Source of the DNA: Vibrio mexicanus
Lineage (GTDB): Bacteria > Pseudomonadota > Gammaproteobacteria > Enterobacterales > Vibrionaceae
Length of the DNA: 64,000 nt
NCBI RefSeq assembly: GCF_001012815.1
Contig: NZ_JYJP01000054.1
Location: 19,156-83,155, forward strand
Reading direction: 5' to 3'
Position numbers and translations under genes: made by a program. The notes below the pieces were generated by a model. It was not told the DNA's origin. It did not search any database and worked only from the letters and a program-made list of their open reading frames with translations. Numbering within the stretch: the first letter of the stretch is position 1; every line of letters starts with the position of its first letter. Positions 58,028 to 64,000 of this stretch are shown piece after piece.

Positions 58028-59266
58028 TTAGTTTACTGTTAGAGCGTTATAACGTTCCTGAGCCATTTTAATCGCTTCTTTCTGCGACATCTGACCCAGT
58101 AGAACTGAATTTAACGCTTCGTTAATTGGGGTCATCCATGCTGTACCGTAATCACCAAACGCGAAAGGCTCTACATTTCCGTTGAGAGCGCCATCAAAGA
58201 CTTGTTTGGCTAGTTCACTTTCTGAATCTTGCTGAGCGAAGAATTCAGACTCGCCTAAAGCTTCACGACTTGGCAGTGCTAAACCAGAATCCAAAACCCA
58301 TTCTTGAGCCTTCTGACTAGTTAGGATCTCTACCGCTTTTTGCGTCGCTTCGATGTTCTTACCATCGGCGTTTACGCCCCAAGCAACCGTGAACAATAAG
58401 TTGCCGCGCTCGCCACTAACAGGGTCAGTAGGCATAAGCGTTGTGCCGTAAGGCAAGTTTGGCGCTTTGTCGCGCAGGTACCCGCTGATCCAGTTACCCT
58501 CTAGTGCTACTGCTGTTTCTTCAGTGCCAAAACAGCCGCCGCCCCATCCTTGACCAAGATCTGTCGCCAGAATGCCCACTTTATCTTCCGTCACAAGACC
58601 TGTGTAGAAGTTAAACGCGCGCTCGAAGTTCTCATCTAGAATCGTTTGGCCATCTTCATTGAAAGGCTTCCAACCCGTTGCCAATGCGAAAGGTGCGAAA
58701 CGTGCGTAGTCAGGCATTACGCAGATTCCAGAAACTTCGTCACCCAATACTTCTTTCACTTCAAGAAGCTTGGTACGCAAGTCTTCCCATGAATCATCGT
58801 TTGTTGGGTAGTCAACTTCAGCGTCATCGAAGATATCTTTGTTAAATTGAAGCGCGATGGTGTTGAAGTCTTTCGCCACGCCGTATTGCGCGTCTTTAAG
58901 CGTAAATGCGCTATTTAGACTTGGAATTAGTTCATTTGATAGCGTGTTAAGGTCTGCACTGTTCGGTGCTACCTTTCCTGAGTTAACTAACGTGTTAGCA
59001 AAGACTACATCAATGTAGAAAGCGTCTGGTGCAGTACCCGCAGAAAGCGAGTTGGTGATGAATTGTGAGAAGTCCCCTTCAATTGCTTGATATTTTACGT
59101 CTAGTCCGGCTTTAGTGAAATCTTCAGCAAGTACATCATTAACGAGATTGTTCAATACAACGACATCGTTTCCACCCCAACCAGCAATGTTTACCTCAGT
59201 GGTAGCGAAAGCATTTGCAGACAGGCCAGCAGCGAGTAGGGATGCTGCTAATATTGTTTTTTTCAT
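58028..59266 (-). CDS. Sugar ABC substrate-binding protein
   Basis: A 412-residue SBP_bac_1 protein. The signal peptide ends at AFAT, followed by EVNIAGWGGNDVVVLNNLV. The hinge region has WGGGCFGTEETAVALEGNW, where aromatic and acidic residues usually hold the sugar. It is first in the operon, right behind a LacI-type operator, and is followed by both permeases. The ligand is probably an alpha-glucosyl oligosaccharide or sucrose-like sugar, judging from the enzymes in the operon. Confidence 0.9.
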   Translation of the reverse strand: MKKTILAASLLAAGLSANAFATTEVNIAGWGGNDVVVLNNLVNDVLAEDFTKAGLDVKYQAIEGDFSQFITNSLSAGTAPDAFYIDVVFANTLVNSGKVAPNSADLNTLSNELIPSLNSAFTLKDAQYGVAKDFNTIALQFNKDIFDDAEVDYPTNDDSWEDLRTKLLEVKEVLGDEVSGICVMPDYARFAPFALATGWKPFNEDGQTILDENFERAFNFYTGLVTEDKVGILATDLGQGWGGGCFGTEETAVALEGNWISGYLRDKAPNLPYGTTLMPTDPVSGERGNLLFTVAWGVNADGKNIEATQKAVEILTSQKAQEWVLDSGLALPSREALGESEFFAQQDSESELAKQVFDGALNGNVEPFAFGDYGTAWMTPINEALNSVLLGQMSQKEAIKMAQERYNALTVN

Positions 59267-59315
59267 GTTGCCCCGATTCCTTCATTTCAAAACTTACGGC
59301 GATTATGCACACTTT

Positions 59316-59331
59316 ACGTAAGCGCTTACGT
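59316..59331. promoter_or_regulatory. LacI-type operator upstream of the sugar operon
   Basis: ACGTAAGCGCTTACGT is a perfect 16-base palindrome with a central CG, the classic form for LacI/GalR regulators. It lies 50 bases before the binding-protein start. Similar sites follow at 59358, 60557 and 60687. Confidence 0.75.
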
Positions 59332-59344
59332 TATATTGATCACA
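59329..59344 (-). promoter_or_regulatory. Possible CRP site
   Basis: TGTGATCAATATAACG on the minus strand matches one full CRP half-site and part of the other. It adjoins the LacI operator. Weak evidence. Confidence 0.3.
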
Positions 59345-59357
59345 TTTCTTTTCAAGT

Positions 59358-59373
59358 ACGTAAATGCGTATGT
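59358..59373. promoter_or_regulatory. Degenerate second LacI-type operator
   Basis: ACGTAAATGCGTATGT keeps most of the 59316 palindrome and lies 42 bases away, four helical turns, suitable for cooperative binding. Confidence 0.4.
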
Positions 59374-59493
59374 CATTTTAGTGATCAATCACCCAAAATT
59401 GCCTTAAATAGCGTTTTTTTACCTAAAATTGACCTTCTTATGTAGAAATATAGATAGTAAACGTTCTCAGCACTGAGTAATTGCGAACATTTA

Positions 59494-59526
59494 CGTAAAA
59501 AAAAGGCATGCTTTGCGCATGCCTTT
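59494..59526 (-). terminator. Terminator after the LacI regulator gene
   Basis: AAAGGCATGC (59502-59511) pairs with GCATGCCTTT (59517-59526), followed on the minus strand by more T. Confidence 0.8.
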
Positions 59527-59560
59527 ATAAAATCTGATTGGTTTTACTATTTTTAGCTGA

Positions 59561-60537
59561 TTAGCTGGTTTCGCCTAGCTTTAATGAAACAGGAACCACC
59601 GAGCCAACGGGCTTCTCACCTAATATCGCTTGCTCTAATAGTTTGGCGACGCCCTCTGCCAGCTTATCGGCGTCTTGGACCACAGTTGTTAGCTCATTAG
59701 AAATACCTGGCAGGCCGTCATAGCCACTACAGAGAAGGAATCTGGCAGCTTGTAACCTCTGTCTTTGAGGGCTGCTATCACACCTAATGCTGTCTCATCA
59801 CACTCACACACAAAGCCTTGGTAGGATTCCAACTCTTTCTGATCGAGATTGATAAAGTAACGATAGGCAGCAATCTCGCCAAGTGGCTCTGACCCTGTTC
59901 TAAGCTCGCGAACTGGCAGAGCATTACTTGCCATCACCGACATATAACCTTGGTGGCGGAACTGATAACCGTCGCCGTAAGTGGTTGGTGTAACGAAACA
60001 AATATCCGTTAAGCCTTTGTCGACTAAGTGCTGCGTTGCTTCGCGGCCACCATTAAAATCATCTGGAGCGACCCAAAATGACCCTTCACTCATACCAATA
60101 CAAACAAAAGGCAAGCCATTGTCTTTACAGGCTTTAATGCGTTCATCGTCGGCAGTAATGCCGAGTAAAATAGCGCCACCAACTGACTCTAGATCTACAT
60201 CACCAAAGCTTACAGGCAGTAGGTTTCGGCCTGACTTTCGAATCGCAGACGACAAAGAAGGCCACAACATTCCTAGATAGCGCGAAGCATAGAAATCAAG
60301 GGGGCCTAATGAAATAGCGATGGTATTCTTATGACTTCCCGTTAGCTCGCGAGCAGACGTACTTGGTACGTACCCTAGGTCCTTGCAGATATCGAGAATC
60401 TTTTTACGTGTTTTTTCGCTAATCCCTGGCTTATTGTTGAGCGCTCGACTGACAGAAGCTATTGATACCCCAGCTATTTTAGCAGCTTCGTTAATAGTCG
60501 CTTTCTTCAGTTCGGCGTTTGTTTTCGGTGCTTTCAC
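59561..60537 (-). CDS. LacI-family repressor of the sugar operon (frameshifted)
   Basis: A 325-residue LacI regulator. The DNA-binding part is TINEAAKIAGVSIASVSRALNNKPGISEKTRKKIL, and the sugar-binding domain follows. One base is missing at 59724-59725; repair gives SVVGYDGLPGISNELTTVVQ and the end VSLKLGETS at 59561. I chose the GTG at 60537, six bases after GGAG; the GTG at 60549 has no site. Two palindromes just upstream (60557, 60687) suggest it represses itself as well as the operon. Confidence 0.88.
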
Positions 60538-60556
60538 CTGTTTCTCCACAACAATT

Positions 60557-60571
60557 ACGTAAATTTTACGT
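60557..60571. promoter_or_regulatory. LacI-type operator upstream of the lacI-family gene
   Basis: ACGTAAATTTTACGT is a 15-base inverted repeat sharing the ACGTAA arms of the 59316 site. Confidence 0.5.
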
Positions 60572-60686
60572 AAGATTATCGACCTTTTGCGCTAGAAAGC
60601 AAGTAATAACGATGAGCACAGTGCGATTTTCTTCAAGATTTTAGCGTTTTCACGTCTACTAACTGGCTGATATTACGCAATTTATA

Positions 60687-60700
60687 ACGTAAACGTTACG
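60687..60700. promoter_or_regulatory. Additional LacI-like palindrome
   Basis: ACGTAAACGTTACG has CGTAA/TTACG arms like the other operators, about 150 bases upstream of the regulator start. Confidence 0.4.
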
Positions 60701-60732
60701 AAAAATTTCAACCAGTTCGCTTTACTTGGGCC

Positions 60733-61265
60733 TTACGCAGTCCATTCGCTTTTTAGCATGGCGAGCACCACTGTGTCCCACCAGCGGCCTTTAAAAAACG
60801 ATGCTGTTTAAAATGCGCTTCTTTACGCATCCCTAGTGCTTGACATAGTTTTATCGCAGGTAGGTTCTTACTAATGGTTTCGGCATAAATTCGGTGCACA
60901 CCAAGATTACGAAAACCATAATCAGCGAGCGCTTTGGCTGCTTCAAGGCTTAATCCATCGCCTTGATGCTCTCTTGCTAGGCCACAGCCCATCGACGCCT
61001 GTTTATTCTCCTCCAAACGCAGACATACAATGCCAATAAAGTGCCCCTTGTTTTTACATTCCACCGCTAATTGATAAGAGGTACGTGGCACCTCTTTCGC
61101 TTGTTCAATAAACAGGTGCGTCAGTTCGCGATACTTTGATGCTTGGCAATCTTCCTCATCATAGAAGCGTTGATATTTAGGGTCTTGTGACAAAGCGACA
61201 AACGCCACTTCATCATCTAAGGTCATATCGCGTATTACCAAACGCTCGGTCTCGATCACAAACAT
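60733..61265 (-). CDS. GNAT acetyltransferase, RimJ/RimL type (frameshifted)
   Basis: A 177-residue GNAT protein of the ribosomal-protein acetyltransferase-like group: ETERLVIRDMTLDDEVAFVALSQD at the start, GLAREHQGDGLSLEAAKALADYGF, and IYAETISKNLPAIKLCQALGM. One base is missing in TTT at 60790-60792. Repair gives FLKGRWWDTVVLAMLKSEW, restoring the usual FK(G)xWxD ending. The substrate is unknown. It is followed in the same direction by no close gene. Confidence 0.85.
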
Positions 61266-61312
61266 ACAAATCCTTTCATGACGACTTCAATCCCCAATAA
61301 ACTATTATGCTA

Positions 61313-61729
61313 TTACAACTCAACCGACATCTTGAAATACTTAACGCCTGACTTATCAAACTCATCGCCTTCTACTTCAAGCCCAAATCGTTGATAAAAA
61401 CCAAGGGCACTGGTTCGAGCATCACACCAAAAACGCAACACCTGCTCTGCCTTAAGCTTTGTAATAGCATGCTCAATCACTTTGCTGCCAACCCCCTGCC
61501 CTTGGTATTGTGGCAACGTCGCAAACTTTCTTAAGCGAGCCGTGCGCCCATCACAGCTTTCTTTTATATAGATTGAAGCAACACACACTAAGGTTTGATC
61601 GACAAAAGCGCCGTAATGGTTGGCGTGCTCATCCCCTTCGACTTTGCAAAATTCGATGGCTTTATCGGGCCATAAAACGGTATGCCTTATTGGAAGGGCG
61701 TCTTGCCAAGCAATGGTTTTGATTCGCAT
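61313..61729 (-). CDS. GNAT family N-acetyltransferase
   Basis: A 138-residue GNAT protein. The strand TARLRKFATLPQYQGQGVGSKVIEHAI holds the Q/R-x-x-G-x-G acetyl-CoA loop. The end GFYQRFGLEVEGDEFDKSGVKYFKM is typical of small YjcF-like members. The start is uncertain: ATG 61729 has no ribosome site, and TTG 61753 has AGGGG but too close. Confidence 0.82.
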   Translation of the reverse strand: MRIKTIAWQDALPIRHTVLWPDKAIEFCKVEGDEHANHYGAFVDQTLVCVASIYIKESCDGRTARLRKFATLPQYQGQGVGSKVIEHAITKLKAEQVLRFWCDARTSALGFYQRFGLEVEGDEFDKSGVKYFKMSVEL

Positions 61730-61994
61730 GAAACTAGAATGGTAAGAAGACAATGGCCCCTATAGTAATCGCTTGGCGAGTGATTACTACTTTTATGCTC
61801 TATTTTGTTGGCAATACTTATGAATTGGTTCAACGCCTGACGTACTTCATAACAATATAACTAATTGGTATCTAATTTGGGCTGTACATTTATTCAACAA
61901 AAAATTGATTCAAAACAATAACACTAGAGTTATCACCAACCCGTAAAACTAGCTAGTCAATACTATCTATGGAGTGCCTTTGAAGGAGGAAACA

Positions 61995-63455
61995 ATGAAA
62001 ACTCTAGTCAAAAAACTACTGCCACTGTTTGTGATTGGAATGATTACAGGTTGTGCCGTCAACGCTTCAAAAGAAACAGGAACAAGCTTCTCTGGCAAGG
62101 TTGACTCAATCAAAAGTCAGGTAAACGCCACTCTATTGCTTTGGCGCAATGCAAGGTTCACAAATGGAGGTGTCTATTCTGCATTTTTCGTCAATGATCA
62201 GCGGATTGTCGAATTAAGAAGTGGGTTGGTTGAAATCGAACTAGAACCTGGAAGACATGACATCACCTTTGTGATTCCATCCAATTACTTGGAAGCACAT
62301 CTACTGCCATCAAAAGCTGACAACTCACCATTCGTATGCAATTTAACATCTGAATTTGAACGCGGAAAAATCTACAGTCTCTATTTTGATCAATCGATGA
62401 ACAATACCGACGCGAAACCTGGCTGCCGACGCTTAAGCAATATCACAGAAGGTATTCTTCCAAACGCTTATGGTCAGACGGAATACCTACCAGATGTCGC
62501 TTTGGTTCTAAAAAGGGATGATGCCCCCCAACTAACTACTAACAATCAGCCACAAGCTGCTGAGAGTAAAACGGTAGAGTCACCTGAATCCGACGCGTCA
62601 AGTGATAATAATTTGGCTGAAGTCGCTACCCAAACCGCAGCTACTGCATCTACAGCTGCATCCGCGACTTCAAGTACAAAAACACCGATAGTGACTACGG
62701 ACAATAATAGCCAAGCGGTCGCAGATAGCAGCTCTGCATCTGTAGCGACTAAAGATCCTCAAAGCAGTAATAAGGAGTTTAAACAGATCTCCGAAAGCAA
62801 TGTAATGGCTTCGGCTAATGAATCTGTAACAAACGATACTCAAGCGAAAGAGAGTCGATCAAGTCAAACTCATAGTAGTACCGCCATTACTGATGGTGGC
62901 TACCAATGGAAACAATCTAAAGCAGAACTAGCGCAACTTCCCGAAATGCTCCGTGGCGGATACCCATTATACAATGAGTATTACTTCTATCCCGAAGGTT
63001 ACTTCTTACGATTATCATGGAGACTAAACTCTCACAGTAATCAGCAAGAAAACGGTTCTATATCAAATGGGGCCTGGAAACTGATAGATAATCAACTGGT
63101 CACTCAGGAATACTTGTGGTCACAAGGAAATCGATACGCCTATCGAGAATATATTTTCGATGTAAAACCAGACCAACTTGCCCTAAGTTCTCATACGATA
63201 TACCACATAAGGGATTCTTCCATGGGGCGTAAAGGGCAATCTGAATCCTATCCAAACGATAAAAACATTTGGATTGCAACCAAAGGCGATGGACCTAGGT
63301 TATTTCACGAGTACCTCAACAATGAGTTCAGTGACTTTATTGGAGATTACACTAAGAAGCAGCTCAATGTGGAACTTGCAAAAGAGAAAGCTCAAACACC
63401 AACCAAATGGAAAGATAATCAGGCTATCCAGCTTGGCAAACTCGATAGAAGGTAG
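61995..63455 (+). CDS. Two-domain lipoprotein with low-complexity Ser/Thr/Ala linker
   Basis: A 486-residue lipoprotein. The lipobox MITGC puts the acylated Cys near residue 20. Residues about 35-175 form a DUF2846-like domain (FFVNDQRIVELRSGLVEIELEPGRHDITF by eye). A linker of about 120 residues rich in Ser, Thr, Ala, Asn and Gln follows (about 180-300). A second compact, aromatic-rich domain (YPLYNEYYFYPEGYFLRLSW) ends the chain. AAGGAGG at ideal spacing fixes the ATG at 61995. I do not recognise the C-terminal domain. The linker would let it reach through the envelope. Confidence 0.7.
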   Translation: MKTLVKKLLPLFVIGMITGCAVNASKETGTSFSGKVDSIKSQVNATLLLWRNARFTNGGVYSAFFVNDQRIVELRSGLVEIELEPGRHDITFVIPSNYLEAHLLPSKADNSPFVCNLTSEFERGKIYSLYFDQSMNNTDAKPGCRRLSNITEGILPNAYGQTEYLPDVALVLKRDDAPQLTTNNQPQAAESKTVESPESDASSDNNLAEVATQTAATASTAASATSSTKTPIVTTDNNSQAVADSSSASVATKDPQSSNKEFKQISESNVMASANESVTNDTQAKESRSSQTHSSTAITDGGYQWKQSKAELAQLPEMLRGGYPLYNEYYFYPEGYFLRLSWRLNSHSNQQENGSISNGAWKLIDNQLVTQEYLWSQGNRYAYREYIFDVKPDQLALSSHTIYHIRDSSMGRKGQSESYPNDKNIWIATKGDGPRLFHEYLNNEFSDFIGDYTKKQLNVELAKEKAQTPTKWKDNQAIQLGKLDRR

Positions 63456-63540
63456 CAAGTCAATGAGGCGCGATAACGCTCAGTTACCTGTCATCAGTTT
63501 AATCCAGATTTAAATCTCGTTTAAACCTAGCACCGAAACC

Positions 63541-63580
63541 AAGAAACCGCCTATAGTGAGAAATGGGCGGTTTCTTATTT
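63541..63580 (+). terminator. Terminator after the two-domain lipoprotein gene
   Basis: AGAAACCGCC (63541-63550) pairs with GGCGGTTTCT (63566-63575), followed by TATTT. Confidence 0.75.
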
Positions 63581-63582
63581 AA

Positions 63583-64000
63583 ATGGTTTCAGTTTTCATG
63601 CGGCGTGAACGGCTACAGCTACTTTCGCCTATATTTGGTACTAACGAAGACGGAGAGCTGATTACCAGCAGTCACACTCACAGCATTCGCATTTATCAAA
63701 AATACGAACAGACGGGCTTAGACTTGGACGACGAAGGAAGTGAATACCCCATCATGACACCTGTTGACGCTGGTTCGGGGATGTAAAAGTGCGCGAACCA
63801 ATGCCAGAGCTTTACCAGCACCAGATAGAGCCTAATGCATCGGTAGCGGAGTATTACTCGGAACGCGCCCAACAAGCGAGACTTGAGAGTGAATTTGACC
63901 TGCTTCCTTTTGGTGGTAAGTTAATTCAAACTGCCAAAGGCAAAGACGGGATATTTGGAATTGATCGCTTGAAAGATGTAATGACCGAAGTGGCCATTAA
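63583..64000 (+). CDS. Unrecognised gene, 3' end beyond window (frameshifted)
   Basis: The frame begins with ATG codons at 63583 and 63598 directly after the terminator, without a visible ribosome site. It reads RRERLQLLSPIFGTNEDGELI and onward to PVDAGSG. In GGGG at 63777-63780 one base seems to be missing; repair continues DVKVREPMPELYQHQIEPNA and on to DRLKDVMTEVAI at the window edge. The sequence is hydrophilic with many acidic residues and no signal peptide. I do not recognise it; the lack of a ribosome site may mean the real 5' end is lost. Confidence 0.4.

Noticed and set aside
63274..63513. 79-codon frame at the end of the lipoprotein gene
   Set aside because: It overlaps the clear coding frame and its composition follows that frame, not its own.
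1..64000. CRISPR arrays, rRNA, tRNA, insertion sequences, integrase or prophage genes
   Set aside because: I looked for regular repeats, tRNA-like GTTCGAATCC arms, transposase motifs and phage proteins and found none that hold up.

Overview
The window reads as a Vibrio genome segment, possibly from the smaller chromosome. The 2-aminoethylphosphonate cluster has the gene set reported for Vibrio splendidus, a cyo oxidase locus is present, and the protein sequences look vibrio-like throughout. I cannot name the species from sequence alone. One technical point governs everything else: 22 single-base frameshifts break at least 18 otherwise intact, conserved genes. Nineteen are missing bases and three are extra bases, and many fall in short homopolymers, especially G/C runs. 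Every broken gene wholly inside the window becomes a multiple of three after the repair I propose. I therefore treat them as probable sequence errors and give full-length coordinates rather than calling pseudogenes.

Layout. 1-3441: end of a DUF1800 gene, a Tat-exported DUF1501/discoidin protein and an enoyl-CoA hydratase. 3536-15118: housekeeping and orphan genes, including a 55-residue small protein, a periplasmic binding protein, a ClpP-like lipoprotein, DUF192, a DUF1826 gene behind a Zur-like operator, yjdM, an RsgA paralogue behind a 13-codon leader ORF, a DMT exporter, ppiB, DUF3297, a GNAT/RNase HI pair, a serine hydrolase and a thioesterase. 15168-24537: a complete 2-aminoethylphosphonate (AEP) import and catabolism regulon (phnW-pbfA-phnX on the minus strand; binding protein, ATPase, fused permease, phnR and a DMT transporter on the plus strand) with one operator motif, TGGTATA[C/T]ACCA-like, at each of its three promoters.

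24893-33104: an MFS exporter, an amidohydrolase, then a glucose-family PTS EIICB next to a periplasmic sugar-binding protein, a histidine kinase and an OmpR-type response regulator. No ABC permease or ATPase accompanies the binding protein, so the group looks like a sugar sensor controlling a PTS transporter. Two copies of TTTGTAA-N9-TTACAAA lie between the groups. 33327-40115: cyoABCDE quinol oxidase followed by SCO and PCuAC copper chaperones and a secreted four-cysteine protein. 41029-45313: a small kinase-like protein, a sugar-efflux-type MFS protein, azlCD and an AraC regulator.

45591-60537: a sugar locus resembling E. coli ycj-ompG (LacI regulator, ABC importer, GH65 phosphorylase, beta-phosphoglucomutase, OmpG-like porin) joined to GH32 fructosidase, amylosucrase-type GH13 and fructokinase. 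The combined set would break down an oligosaccharide holding both alpha-glucosyl and fructosyl units. 60733-64000: two acetyltransferases, a two-domain lipoprotein and the start of an unrecognised gene cut by the window edge.
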